Of a stretch of DNA of 64,000 nt, positions 47,061 through 58,340 are shown piece after piece. The stretch comes from Glebionis coronaria. Taxonomy: Eukaryota; Streptophyta; Magnoliopsida; Asterales; Asteraceae. The notes beneath the pieces are model-generated. The model had not been told where the DNA came from. It did no database searches and saw nothing but the letters and a program-made list of their open reading frames with translations. The stretch covers positions 424,164,400-424,228,399 of the forward strand of contig CM046874.1 of the NCBI GenBank assembly GCA_025667525.1, written 5' to 3'. A program made the position numbers and the translations under genes. The first letter of the stretch is position 1; every line of letters begins with the position of its first letter.

Positions 47061-47785
47061 AAGACGAGTTTAAAGAAATCCCGAGCCAAAAGTGCTTAAA
47101 GTCCAAGATTAACAAAAGACTAAGAAGGAAGGACTTAATGGTGCAATTAACAAGAAAAGAATGAGAGGAGGAAGCTTCCTCTAACCACTCTCCTAATCTC
47201 CTATAAATAGACCATTAGTATCTCATTTTCATTTTTTGTTGGCTAACTTGACAAATTAGCTCTTCCACTTTTATTTTATGCACCTTTAATTACTTGTCAT
47301 TTTTAATACATGTTTTGCACTTTAATTATCCTTTTAATTCCAAGTAAGTTTTTAATTTGTGTTCTTTAAATTCGTGTCTTTAATCTTTCTTTATCATTTG
47401 ATCAAGTTTATTTTTACCAATCTCATTCTACTCTTCTTCTTTTGATTCGGTTTAAATTTCGGATTAAGCAAGGTTTTGCTTAATCCATTGCTCATTTGAT
47501 TAAAAGTCTTGTCTTTTCTTTTTCCTTTTAGCTTCCATACGAAATAGCCATAAGTTTGAAAATCTTATGTGCTTATTTGGTATTTAGCTTAATTGTTTTG
47601 AAAGTTTTCTTAAAAGTTTTACTTTTTAAAATCCATTTCATTAAGTTTCGTTTTAATTTTTCTTTTAAGTTTTGAAAGTATTTAACTTTTTAGCTTATTT
47701 TCTCGTTTTGTTTCTATTCTATTCAAGTTCCTTGTTACTGCTTATTAGAATTAGCTTATTAAGATTTAAGCTTATTACGAATTTG

Positions 47786-48250
47786 CATTCCATCGGAAAA
47801 GAAGGGTTAACACACATTGCGACGGCTTGCTTTACCACATTCCGATAGTGACAGTTTTGGACAAGGGTTTTGCATTCCGATCCGGGATTGCGTTAGAGTG
47901 AATTACCCCCTTATTCCGATCAAGGTTCCGATCGCACATTGCGATCGGGATTGCGACGGCTCTTAAGGCTTCACTAAAACGAAGTGCTGCCCAATTTTTC
48001 GAAGCAACATTCCGATCTGGACCACATTCCGACAGGTTGCATCCTTTTTATTCCGATAGCTCATTCCGATCTGGGTATTGCGATCTGGGCATTGCGATCT
48101 GAGTTGGTTCTACACATTCTGATCTGGGGGTGTTTGGTTATTCCGATCTGAAAAGGTGACATATTCCGATCTGGTGTTTTCAATCAACATTCCGATAGGG
48201 GGTGTGTGTTCATTCCGATGGTGAGTCTGATCGGAATATATTCCGATTGG
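47786..48250 (+). repeat. ATTCCGAT tract in the Ty3-B 5' LTR
   Basis: ATTCCGAT cores mixed with ATTGCGATC variants, about 580 nt downstream of the TATA box. Confidence 0.92.
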
Positions 48251-48636
48251 GTGTTTGTTTTATGTTTTTGTCTTGTTTAATTTTTAAGTTATCATTTTAA
48301 TTATTTGTCTAATTTTAATTCTCGTCACGCCTTAATTTTAAGTCATTTAATTAATTTACTTTAAAAAGTTTAAATATTGTGCCATTTACATTTAATTAGT
48401 TTAGATTTAATTAAGTGCCATTTACTTTTAGTCTCGATCTTAAATTTCCGTCATTAATTGTTAAGTTAGATTGTAAATTTATATTTAAGTCTTTGCACAT
48501 TTAATATACTACAACGACAAATCTATTGTTTCCACCAAAGAACGACTGAGTCGCATAGTGAACCTAGATCAATTCGATTAGACCAACACAACGAACTTAA
48601 TTTTTATACAGGGTGTCAAAAAAACCTTGTATTAAA

Positions 48637-48651
48637 TGGCGCCGCTGCCGG
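48637..48651 (+). other. Ty3-B primer-binding site
   Basis: TGGCGCCGCTGCCGG, two bases after the LTR; Asp-tRNA type as in Athila elements. The leader 48652-48863 ends in a pyrimidine tract and TTTTCAG directly before the gag ATG region. Confidence 0.85.
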
Positions 48652-48863
48652 CTCTTTTCGTAAAGATTAACGGTTTTCTGTGAAAGACGCGTTGCTTTTT
48701 GGGATCCGTTCACTTGTGAGCGTTACTTTTCTTGCATAAAAATTAAAACTTGATAAAAATCCATAAAAATTAAAAATTTCAAAAATACAAAAAGATTTTC
48801 TCTTTATTGTGTATATATATTGTCTTTGTATTTGGTTTCTTTTTCTTTTGCATTTTCAGGTGT

Positions 48864-51662
48864 ATGCGTACTAGATCTTCTAATTATCAAGAGCCCGAGA
48901 CTCAAGAAGATTTAAGTATGTCATGTGTTAACAACAATAATCATCCACCGCACCTCAACAATAACAACAATATTCTTCCACAGCCCGATCTTCGGACAAT
49001 GGAGGAACTTTGTCAACCTACCATGTTTGGACGAGGAGGACCGATTACGCTGATGCAAATCAACGCTCCTGAGTTTTCGTTGAAGCACCATATGATTCAG
49101 CAAGTGCAAACAAACCCATTCCGTGGATTGCCTGATGATGATGCCAACAAACACCTCGACAAGTTCATTACAATCACCCAAAGCATGAAGTTGCCTGGTG
49201 CCACAATGGATGTTCTACGCCTACAACTCTTTCCACATACTCTATCACATCATGCCGAGAAATGGTTTGATCGTCTCCCGAAGAATTCTATTCACACTTG
49301 GGATGACATGACTCAACGCTTTTTGTCGCGCTACTTTCCACCATCCATGGTCACAAGCCTTCGCAATCAAATCAACGGTTTTATGCAAGACCCTGATGAA
49401 TCTCTTTTTGATGCTTGGGAAAGATATAATGTCTTGATTGATCGTTGTCCAAACCACAACATGCTCCCTGTGACATTAATTGATACTTTCTACAACGGTT
49501 TGACTTTTCGAGATCGTGATACGATTAATGCAGCCGCCAGTGGCACATTTATGAAAAGGAGACCCGAGGAGTGTAGAGAGCTTATTGAGAACATGACTAC
49601 TCACCACAAAAACTGGGATTCCTCTGCTTCTTCAAGGAACAACCCGAGAGTCAATGTTTCTTCAACTTCAGCAAACCCTGATATGACCGAACTCACCCGC
49701 ATGATGACTGAAATGAGCAAAAGTATCACGCTTCTCGCTTCAAACCAAAAACAACAACAAGTTAAAGCGGTTGCTAATCCTTGTGAAACATGCGGCGGTC
49801 TTCACCTATACACCGATTGTCCTTCTACACAAGGAAATCCGGAAAATGTGTATGCAGCTTATGGTAATTATTCACCGGAAAATTACCAAGCTCGACCTCA
49901 AGGGGATAGAAATCTGCTGAGTTACCGATCTAACAACTACCTTTCACCCGGTTTTTCTCCTCAAAACCAAAACCCCGCCAACAACTACAATAGAAGCAAC
50001 CAAATCCCACCAAGAGCTTCTAATCCTTATCACCCACCCGCCCAACAAACCCCACCCATTACTCCCGATGTTGAAGCCATCATGAGAACCCAAGGTGAGC
50101 AAATCAAGAATCTGCAGAGCCAAATTATCAATCTTAAAGGAGATATCATAAAGCAAGGAAATGAGATTAGATCCGAGCTTCGAGATAATATACAATCCTC
50201 CTTCAGCAATAAAACAAATGATTTGAAGAATATGCTTGCTAGTTTCTTACCCGTAGCTCAACCTTCTTCTTCGAGTTCTCTACCTTCAAACATCGTCACC
50301 AATCCGCGATCTAATGTGAGTGCTATTACTACTCGTAGTGGGATTACCACTGTCGATCCACCAATCCCACCCCCATCATCTACACCTCCTCCACCACCAT
50401 TTATCCCTACTCCTCCTACACCTAGTATTAGTGCACTATTACCGTCTCCGCCTCGTCATGACGATGTACCTCGGAAGGACCCTTCAACATCTAAACCTGT
50501 ACCTGCTACGCCTGCACCCTCACCACCCAAACCCAATATCCCTTATCCCTCTCGTTTAGGCAAGACCAAAATGCTAACCAAGGATGACGCTGAAGTGTCA
50601 CGATATGTGAAGATGATTTCTCAAATGAACTTCAACATTAGCTTTCTTGAGGCACTTGTCCACATGCCCAAATTTGTCAAAGCATTTAAGGAATTCATTA
50701 ACAAGAAGGAGAAGCTGATTGAACTCGCCAACACACGCTTAAATGAAAACTGCTCTGCAGTTATTCTTAAAGAACTTCCGGAAAAACTTGGAGATCCCGG
50801 TCGTTTTGTGTTGCCTTGCGTTTTCAACAAAACTGAAGAATTTACTGCCCTTGCTGATCTCGGGGCTAGTATTAACCTTATGCCTTTGAGTGTTTGGAAA
50901 ACACTATCCTTACCCGACCTCACACCAACAAAGATGACTCTTGAACTTGTAAATCGCACTCTCGCTTACCTTGTTGGTATAGCCGAAGACGTGTTCATAA
51001 AAGTTGGCACATTTACTTTCCCGGTCGATTTTGTCGTTGTTGATTATGAAATGGACCCTCGTATTCCTTTAATACTTGGTCGGCCATTCTTGAGAACCGG
51101 ACGAGCTTTAGTGGATGTGGCCGAAGGTGAGTTAATCTTAAGAGTCGGGGATGATGCACAAGTTTTTAAAATGGGGAAGCTTACTAGCAAATCCTTTGGA
51201 GGCCGAGAATCAGTGAATATGATTAATGTGCATGATGACTTTGTTGTCTACGACAATCCTCTATTCGATTCTTCCATTGATAATCCAATTTTTGAAGATG
51301 ATGTGGATGATTCTCTCTCCAATTTGGAACCTTCTTCCATGTATGATTCTCCACCGATCTTTGATGCTTATGATGATGATGATTCTAGCTCAGATTCGGA
51401 TGATTTTGATGACCTTACTTCCGAGTATCCCGATCTGCCTACATACGATGATTTTGATGAGGTCGATACTCTTTCGAGCGATTCTTCACATGATGAAGAT
51501 CCTCCACCGCCATCACTCGATCCTACTTTGGACGATTACTCATTTGAGGAAGACTTCTCTGAATTTCTCAACACTTACTTCCCTCATGAGAGTGATGCTC
51601 CTCCTTATGATTTTGAGGATTATCGTCTTGATCCTACTTTGGATTTGAAGAACATTCTTTAA
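48864..51662 (+). CDS. gag-pro: Ty3-B Gag-protease polyprotein, intact, 932 residues
   Basis: I start at ATG 48864 (M-R-T-R-S-S-N), which aligns with the Ty3-A and Ty3-D starts. The frame is open back to 48807 but without another ATG. Ty3 capsid core about residues 70-215, knuckle C-E-T-C-G-G-L-H-L-Y-T-D-C near 306, Pro-rich linker about 490-580, and protease [10 protein letters not shown] near 664 with G-R-P-F-L-R-T near 740. After the protease, where RT should begin, the protein has an Asp/Ser-rich acidic tail (about 806-932) and stops. There is no frameshift or internal stop. It would supply particle protein and its own protease, and depends on another element for copying and integration. 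It could also act as a dominant partner in mixed particles; that is inference. Confidence 0.93.
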   Translation: MRTRSSNYQEPETQEDLSMSCVNNNNHPPHLNNNNNILPQPDLRTMEELCQPTMFGRGGPITLMQINAPEFSLKHHMIQQVQTNPFRGLPDDDANKHLDKFITITQSMKLPGATMDVLRLQLFPHTLSHHAEKWFDRLPKNSIHTWDDMTQRFLSRYFPPSMVTSLRNQINGFMQDPDESLFDAWERYNVLIDRCPNHNMLPVTLIDTFYNGLTFRDRDTINAAASGTFMKRRPEECRELIENMTTHHKNWDSSASSRNNPRVNVSSTSANPDMTELTRMMTEMSKSITLLASNQKQQQVKAVANPCETCGGLHLYTDCPSTQGNPENVYAAYGNYSPENYQARPQGDRNLLSYRSNNYLSPGFSPQNQNPANNYNRSNQIPPRASNPYHPPAQQTPPITPDVEAIMRTQGEQIKNLQSQIINLKGDIIKQGNEIRSELRDNIQSSFSNKTNDLKNMLASFLPVAQPSSSSSLPSNIVTNPRSNVSAITTRSGITTVDPPIPPPSSTPPPPPFIPTPPTPSISALLPSPPRHDDVPRKDPSTSKPVPATPAPSPPKPNIPYPSRLGKTKMLTKDDAEVSRYVKMISQMNFNISFLEALVHMPKFVKAFKEFINKKEKLIELANTRLNENCSAVILKELPEKLGDPGRFVLPCVFNKTEEFTALADLGASINLMPLSVWKTLSLPDLTPTKMTLELVNRTLAYLVGIAEDVFIKVGTFTFPVDFVVVDYEMDPRIPLILGRPFLRTGRALVDVAEGELILRVGDDAQVFKMGKLTSKSFGGRESVNMINVHDDFVVYDNPLFDSSIDNPIFEDDVDDSLSNLEPSSMYDSPPIFDAYDDDDSSSDSDDFDDLTSEYPDLPTYDDFDEVDTLSSDSSHDEDPPPPSLDPTLDDYSFEEDFSEFLNTYFPHESDAPPYDFEDYRLDPTLDLKNIL

Positions 51663-52060
51663 AGGAGAAGAAACCAGTCGACACCAATATCCGCAGCACG
51701 TATGATTTAACACCTCTTTGTCCCACTTCTGAGGACGAGGTTGTGATTCTTCGCGGATCTTCTTCCCATTCTGCTGAGCCTGAGTGCTATTTTCCCCTAA
51801 AGGAAAAGGTGTTCGACCCCGGTATTGACATTCTGCAGCCATCTCAGTATCCACCTGATGAAATAAAAGGAAATATCTTTGAAACTTATGGAAATCTGCT
51901 TGCACCACTTCACCCTTGCTTCCTCCGTGCTCCATCACTGCTTAAGGGAACCTTGCCTACTCTTCTTTGGCTTGCCTTGTTTGCCTTAAGCTTGTGCTAT
52001 TTGATGGACGAAAACTATGTATTTGATCCTGGTGGATATGTTTCATGCTTCTTCCGTTGA
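51632..52060 (+). CDS. Ty3-B downstream ORF with a membrane-like segment
   Basis: An open frame, -1 relative to gag-protease and overlapping its end. It has no early ATG (the first in-frame one is near 52000). It encodes a soluble region (T-Y-D-L-T-P-L-C-P, then Y-F-P-L-K-E-K-V-F-D-P-G) and a hydrophobic run L-P-T-L-L-W-L-A-L-F-A-L-S-L-C-Y-L at about 51955-52005, then D-P-G-G-Y-V-S-C-F-F-R and a stop. A C-terminal membrane segment would suit an env-like remnant, known in Athila elements, but length and lack of a start make this weak. Expression would need splicing or frameshifting. Confidence 0.4.
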   Translation, partial: SYFGFEEHSLKEKKPVDTNIRSTYDLTPLCPTSEDEVVILRGSSSHSAEPECYFPLKEKVFDPGIDILQPSQYPPDEIKGNIFETYGNLLAPLHPCFLRAPSLLKGTLPTLLWLALFALSLCYLMDENYVFDPGGYVSCFFR

Positions 52061-54083
52061 TGATCAAGGTCGAGCCAGGCTCACGACTCGGTTAACAAAA
52101 ATCAAGCGCTTCTTGGGAGGCAACCCATGCATCTATCTTTTCGCTTTCTTTATCATAAGTGTAGGGGGAGATCCGTTGGTTTGCTATTTCCTCTCCTCTC
52201 TCTTAATCAGGGATTCGAGCTTCAATGATCCACTCTTGATGATTCTTGACGGCTCGTGATTCCGTGTTCCATTTTCTCGGTTCTATCCTAAACTCTATTC
52301 GATTCACTATTTTATATTTCTCAATATTAAAATAGGAATCTCTTTAGTTGTCTCTTCCTTAGCGAGATTTAAACAAAGTGCACAATGTCTTAAGTGTAGG
52401 GGAGTTTACTCCCACATGCTTAAACATTGAGGACAATGTTTATCTTAAGTGTAGGGGGGACTTCTATCGAAGTTAAGTGGCCTTTTCCTTGTATTTGTCC
52501 TCATTTTAACCAGAAAATCAATTTTTCGACATTTTTCAAAATTTTTGATCTAATTTGGCCTATTAGTTTTGCCCTTTGTATAGTAATTTTCTTTCCTTAT
52601 TAGAATAAATCTTTAATAAAGTGGTTTTAATTTGCAAACGTTATGAATCTTTTGACTCAACCCAAGTTTACTTGCCTAAGTTACTCTAGCTAGTATCCTT
52701 AACGTGTTTAAGTCAAGTTTTGCTAGGCTTTTATATAGGGAGCTATAAAACGCGAAAGTCTTAACTCTCACAGGTTAAGAACAAGAACTTTTCGCAAGTT
52801 CCTATAATTGATCCTAGAGAGTCGTTTATCAAGGGAACTTTAAAATGCGATTTCTAAACTTGAAAAAGTCTAAGAATTTGCAAGATCCTATAGGCGACTC
52901 GAAAACCCAAAACTTTGATTTAATAGGCTAAGCATCCACGAGTCTCATTACTTGAGATTTTAAACTGTGGAGAACGAGAGATGATAGAGCCAATTATAAG
53001 TTTGGTATTCTTTCGGGAATTTATGTGAGTTAATTATGAGCCTATTCTCCCATCGCTTGCTAATAAATTTATCTGCAATAAATAAGGTTGTACGATTTGA
53101 AAAGTTACTTAGCTTCTAGCCCAAGATCGTTTAAAAGTTGCTCGGTATGGATTAGAGTTCATAGCCAAGGCATAACTTATTGAAGCGGGATACGAAGATT
53201 GGCGAGTCCAAAAAGGCCCTAACAAGGCATGAGGGTTATATTTTGTTGCTAAAGATCCAAAAGTGATGTGAAGAATCATTTATCGAAAATCAATATGAAG
53301 GATCGAGACACACGACGAAAAGCAAAAACTCCCCAAAAGTCATGGAGAAGTGTATCCGAAAAGACCCTAGCAAGGTATGAGGATAAATGATCCAAGTCAT
53401 AAAAGGAGGCGGATCGTTGTATATCAAAGTACAAAATAAAGATTGGAGAAAAATGAAGAAGTCGTGGTCCAAGTATGAATCTCTCAAAACTTCAAGTGAA
53501 GAAATTCATATTATGAAGAGAAGGCCATTATTTCATGAACGTCTCTCAAGGTTTGAAGTATGAAGTCGCTGCCAAATATCGGTCCGAGAAAAGTCTCAAA
53601 TCACGAAGCGAGTTATGCCAAGATATGAACTTTATGAGGTCTCGAGAAGCAGTTTTAAAAGATTTTGTCCTTTAGCTAACTATTGATTAAATCGTTCACT
53701 TTATTTTCAGACTAAATAACTATCGAAATAAGTCAACAATGCATCCTCGTGATCATTCAAGACAAAAATAAATATAAGAGATACACCTAGGAATAAGGGA
53801 GTCTAAGTGAGTAATTGGCCCACATGAGTTCGTGTTACTCTACTAACTTATAATAACAATGATCTCGTTTTTAAGCTTGGTTTGGAGAAAGTGAAAACTT
53901 GAGGATGATGATTATTCATAACATTTCCAAAACCCAAAGTATGCTTTTGATTTCTTTACTTTAAATGTTTATAGTTTTCTATCTCTTTAATAAAGGCCAC
54001 TATGGATTGATTATGATGAAAAGAACATGCTTTGTAACTAATGCATTGCATGAGGACATTGCAATGGTCAAGTGTAGGGGATT
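52061..54083 (+). other. Ty3-B 3' untranslated region
   Basis: Largely homologous to 36642-38676 of Ty3-D: GGGAGGCAACCC block (about 52076-52127), AGTGTAGGGG tracts around the hairpin 52423-52440, and the polypurine AGTGTAGGGGAT before the LTR. Confidence 0.85.
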
Positions 54084-55980
54084 TGATAGGTGTGAAAACA
54101 CCCATCTTTTCTACCACTTAATTACAATAATAACCGAGCCAAAACGTGTATTTTATGTCTTTTATGTCGGAATTATGCGTGGTTTGTGTTTTTGTTGTGA
54201 TTTAGGACGAAATTGTGAAAAGCGGAGAAAACACGGTATTTACGGGCTTTTATTGAAGAAAAAGATGAAAGATGAAGTCGAGAAGTCGAGAGTGCAAAAA
54301 GAACGGAAGTCCAAGACCAATTCTGAAGATTTATCGAAGAAAAAGTCAAAAGACAAAAGTTTACCAAAAGCCGAAGAACTCGAGTCTTATTTATTGAAGA
54401 ATTAAAAGACGAGTTTAAAGAAATCCCGAGCCAAAAGTCCTTAAAGTCCAAGATTAACAAAAGACTAAGAAGGAAGGACTTAATGGTGCAATTAACAAGA
54501 AAGGAAGGAGAGGAGGAAGCTTCCTCTAACCACTCTCCTAATCTCCTATAAATAGACCATTAGTATCTCATTTTCATTTTTTGTTGGCTAACTTGACAAA
54601 TTAGCTCTTCCACTTTTATTTTATGCACCTTTAATTACTTGTCATTTTTAATACATGTTTTGCACTTTAATTATCCTTTTAATTCCAAGTAAGTTTTTAA
54701 TTTGTGTTCTTTAAATTCGTGTCTTTAATCTTTCTTTATCATTTGATCAAGTTTATTTTTACCAATCTCATTCTACTCTTCTTCTTTTGATTCGGTTTAA
54801 ATTTCGGATTAAGCAAGGTTTTGCTTAATCTATTGCTCATTTGATTAAAAGTCTTGTCTTTTCTTTTTCCTTTTAGCTTCCATACGAAATAGCCATAAGT
54901 TTGACAATCTTATGTGCTTATTTGGTATTTAGCTTAATTGTTTTGAAAGTTTTCTTAAAAGTTTTACTTTTTAAAATCCATTTCATTAAGTTTCGTTTTA
55001 ATTTTTCTTTTAAGTTTTGAAAGTATTTAACTTTTTAGCTTATTTTCCTCGTTTTGTTTCTATTCTATTCAAGTTCCTTGTTACTGCTTATTAGAATTAG
55101 CTTATTAAGATTTGAGCTTATTACGAATTTGCATTCCATCGGAAAAGAAGGGTTAACACACATTGCGACGGCTTGCTTTACCATATTCCGATAGTGACAG
55201 TTTTGGACAAGGGTTTTGCATTCCGATCCGGGATTGCGTTAGAGTGAATTACCCCCTTATTCCGATCAAGGTTCCGATCGCACATTGCGATCGGGATTGC
55301 GGCGGCTCTTAAGGCTTCACTAAAACGAAGTGCTGCCCAATTTTCCCAAGCAACATTCCGATCTGGACCACATTCCGACAGGTTGCATCCTTTTTATTCC
55401 GATAGCTCATTCCGATCTGGGTATTGCGATCTGGGCATTGCGATCTGAGTTGGTTCTACACATTCCGATCTGGGGGTGTTTGGTTATTCCGATCTGAAAA
55501 GGTGACATATTCCGATCTGGTGTTTTCAATCAACATTCCGATAGGGGGTGTGTGTTCACTCCGATGGTGAGTCTGATCAGAATATATTCCGATTGGGTGT
55601 TTGTTTTATGTTTTTGTCTTGTTTAATTTTTAAGTTATCATTTTAATTATTTGTCTAATTTTAATTCTCGTCACGCTTTTATTTTAAGTCATTTAATTAA
55701 TTTACTTTAAAGAGTTTAAATATTGTGCCATTTACATTTAATTAGTTTAGATTTAATTAAGTGCCATTTACTTTTAGTCTCGCTCTTAAATTTCCGTCAC
55801 TAATTGTTAAGTTAGATTGTAAATTTGTATTTAAGTCTTTGCACATTTAATATACTACAACGACAAATCTATTGTTTCCACCAAAGAACGACTGAGTCGC
55901 ATAGTGAACCTAGATCAATTCGATTAGACCAACACAACGAACTTAATTTTTATACAGGGTGTCAAAAAAACCTTGTATTA
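54084..55980 (+). repeat. Ty3-B 3' LTR
   Basis: 1,897 bp; TATA box 54547-54554; ATTCCGAT tract 55132-55597; followed by TACGT at 55981-55985 and Ty3-C gag sequence. Confidence 0.95.
55132..55597 (+). repeat. ATTCCGAT tract in the Ty3-B 3' LTR
   Basis: Counterpart of 47786-48250 with a few point changes in the cores. Confidence 0.92.
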
Positions 55981-55985
55981 TACGT

Positions 55986-56467
55986 AGTCTTAGAAGGCGG
56001 GAAAAATTGGTTCACGAACTTCGAAACAAGATCCTTCCACGTCAATATAGAATTGGGTGGCTCTTTCTCTACCCAAATTTAAGCGGGCCCCGCAAAGGAA
56101 TAAGGAAAAATCATAATCTTAATCGAGTCGTTAGAGACGTCCTTAAACTTGCAAGCGGCGGTAAGACGATTGAATTGGCGGATATGGTTGTGTGGGTTGT
56201 CCTTTTCATCACCACGGAATTTGTTGTTTGGGATCATCGACAACAAACCCGTCTTAACTTCAAAATTCTCCGCAAGGATGGCGGGAATCACAATAGCCTC
56301 TCCATAACCCTCGGTGGGTGCTTGAAGTAACTCCATCATAGTAAGATTAGCCATGGTTGCCTCTTGTTCTATGATAGCTTCGTCAATAGGATATTCTTCA
56401 CTAGAAGGCGTTCCTTCCTTTCGTTTCTACGTTTACGTGCACGTCTAGCTTGGTTACGAGTTTGCAT
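55986..56467 (-). pseudogene. gag: Ty3-C gag, N-terminal part
   Basis: A minus-strand ATG at 56467 opens a basic M-Q-T-R-N-Q-A-R-R-A-R-K-R segment. A frame change near 56360 leads to M-M-E-L-L-Q-A-P-T-E-G-Y-G-E-A-I-V-I-P, a gag opening I associate with composite Athila-like elements. A TAA at 56079-56081 interrupts the capsid. Beyond it the same frame gives S-I-L-T-W-K-D-L-V-S-K-F and is cut in F-F-P-P-S-K-T-T by Ty3-B, resuming at 46733. Confidence 0.88.
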
Positions 56468-56857
56468 AAACGTCACGTACAACGTGGGGATGAGCAAAGA
56501 AGATTCTTTTGGTGTTTTTAACTTTTTCCAAATTTTTTTGTGTTTTTGATTGTTTTTACTTTTTTGGATTTTGTGATGTATTACGTAGACAAAAAACTAA
56601 AAATATCTCCTCAAATCAAATATCTCGATTAAAGGAGCCTCAAGGAATGAAAACGATCACGTGAAGTGAATGCCTTTGATGACTTTTGAACGTTGGTGGA
56701 ACACCAAAACGTTCAAGAGGATTTAATCTTTTGAAACCAAGAAAATATATAGATACGTATATAATACTTTGGTTCGCAAACCCTCGATTAGCCCTTTTTA
56801 TCTAAACACGCACAAGCGAGCGGAGGAAACGAGGCGGTGCTAAGCACTTAAGAGCCT
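56468..56857 (-). other. Ty3-C leader and probable degenerate primer site
   Basis: No ORF. At about 56840-56857 the sense strand reads TTAGCACCGCCTCG, which could be a degraded version of the TGGCGCCG primer site seen in the other Ty3 elements. The LTR/leader boundary is therefore approximate. Confidence 0.4.
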
Positions 56858-57689
56858 TTTTCCTTTAGGTCGTGAAATACAACCGCCTTATACCCACCTT
56901 ATAGTTTGTGTTTTTCAAAATTAAGCTTCACGAAAGTAATTATCTATTTTGCCTTTTTTTCTTTGTTTGAGATTCGAATACAATGATTGAGTGATGAAAT
57001 CCCAAATCAAGGTTGTGTTTTCACACTTATGGAGTATTTGTGAATTTATTGTTTTACGTATACAATATAGTAATAATATTCACACAAAAACGAAAAACCG
57101 ATAATACGTATGATTAGAGTGCTAATAACACAAATAGTTATTATGGCTAATATAAAAACAAAATTTGGTCAAATCAAAACACAACACGCCTGCCAAAATG
57201 ATAGTTGTAAATTCACACTCGTTTAGGAAAACGAGGTAATTAGGGTAAGTACGACGATTTAGGAAAATCGTGCACAAATGACCAAAAGTGAGTTCGTTCT
57301 CAAGGAGGCTTGGTGTGTGCGTTAAGAATTAATTAAATGTTTGTGATTATGATTATGAAAAAATAAAATAGAAAAGGATGGCGGTTTATGATTCTAAATT
57401 AAACTACGACAAAAGACGTAAACGTAAAAACCGTAAAACGTGACAAAATTTAAAATTTAATCACAAAATTAATTAAAAATCAAAAACAAATCTGAAATAA
57501 TATAAATAAGAATACAAATTTGACAAAAATATTTTAAAACTTATTTCCAATTTAATATTCAATTTTAAAAGCTATTTAAAGCCTTAAAATTCAATAAAAT
57601 TAAAAATAAATCCAAGATATGATTTTATCAAATGAGAATCTTACTTATATTATATAACAACTAAAAAGTATTTTTCTTGATTTTTTGAA

Positions 57690-58340
57690 ACTATTTTTCT
57701 ATTTTTTAATGACTAAAAACACTTTTTAAATCAAAATAATGATTAAAAATAATAAAATAATGCTAAAATTAATTTAACTTTTCAAAAAATTCTATTTTAT
57801 GATACTAAACAATAGAAAAACGAAAAAGTTTGAAAAAAGTTATTTTTACCACTAAAAGACAAAATAGCTTAAGTAAAAATCTAATTAAACTCAAGTTAAT
57901 TCTAAAAAATAATTAAAAAATGTGAACAGTGAACTTTTTTAACTAAAAATCTTAAATTAATGTTTTAAAACTAGGAGAATTTGAAAAACTGAAAAATGTT
58001 AATTTTTTGCACTAAAGGACAAAAATTAGATTAATTAAAACAAATTTAACTTAAAATTATTAAATAAAGTTAAAAATAAAATTTCTTTTGTAAAAATCTT
58101 AAAATACTTAACTTAAAACAAGAAAATTGAAAAAATAGAATTTCAACACTTTTTAACACTAAGTGACAAAAGCAGATTAATAAAAATCTAATTCAAACTG
58201 AATTTATTCTAAAAAATACCAAATTAACAATAAATTAAAATTTAACTTCACTAAAAATATTAAAATAAATCAACAAGTCTGGGAAAAATAGAAAATATGA
58301 AAAATCCTAAATTTCACCCACTAAAGACAAAAAAACTAAA
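57690..58340. repeat. AT-rich imperfect repeat, period about 155 bp, four to five units
   Basis: A recurring CACTAAAAGACAAAA-type anchor appears near 57850, 58008, 58160 and 58318, each followed by AT-rich sequence with AATCTAATT and TTCTAAAAAAT segments. Divergence is high. Confidence 0.65.

Larger units (their letters stand above)
46739..48634 (+). repeat. Ty3-B 5' LTR
   Basis: 1,896 bp; TATAAATA at 47202-47209; small lysine-rich ORF 46830-47060; ATTCCGAT tract 47786-48250. Confidence 0.95.
46739..55980 (+). mobile_element. Ty3-B: non-autonomous gag-protease element, 9.2 kb
   Basis: LTRs at 46739-48634 and 54084-55980 (TGATAGG...GTATTA), primer site at 48637, and one long gag-protease frame, but no RT, RNase H or integrase. 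The target duplication is TAAGT (46734-46738) and TACGT (55981-55985), one base different. Reading across the site shows TACGT is the original, so the left copy mutated. By eye the LTRs differ at about 28 of 1,896 sites. Shared LTR features, primer site and 3' tail with Ty3-D suggest it can be copied by Ty3-D-like enzymes. Confidence 0.93.
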
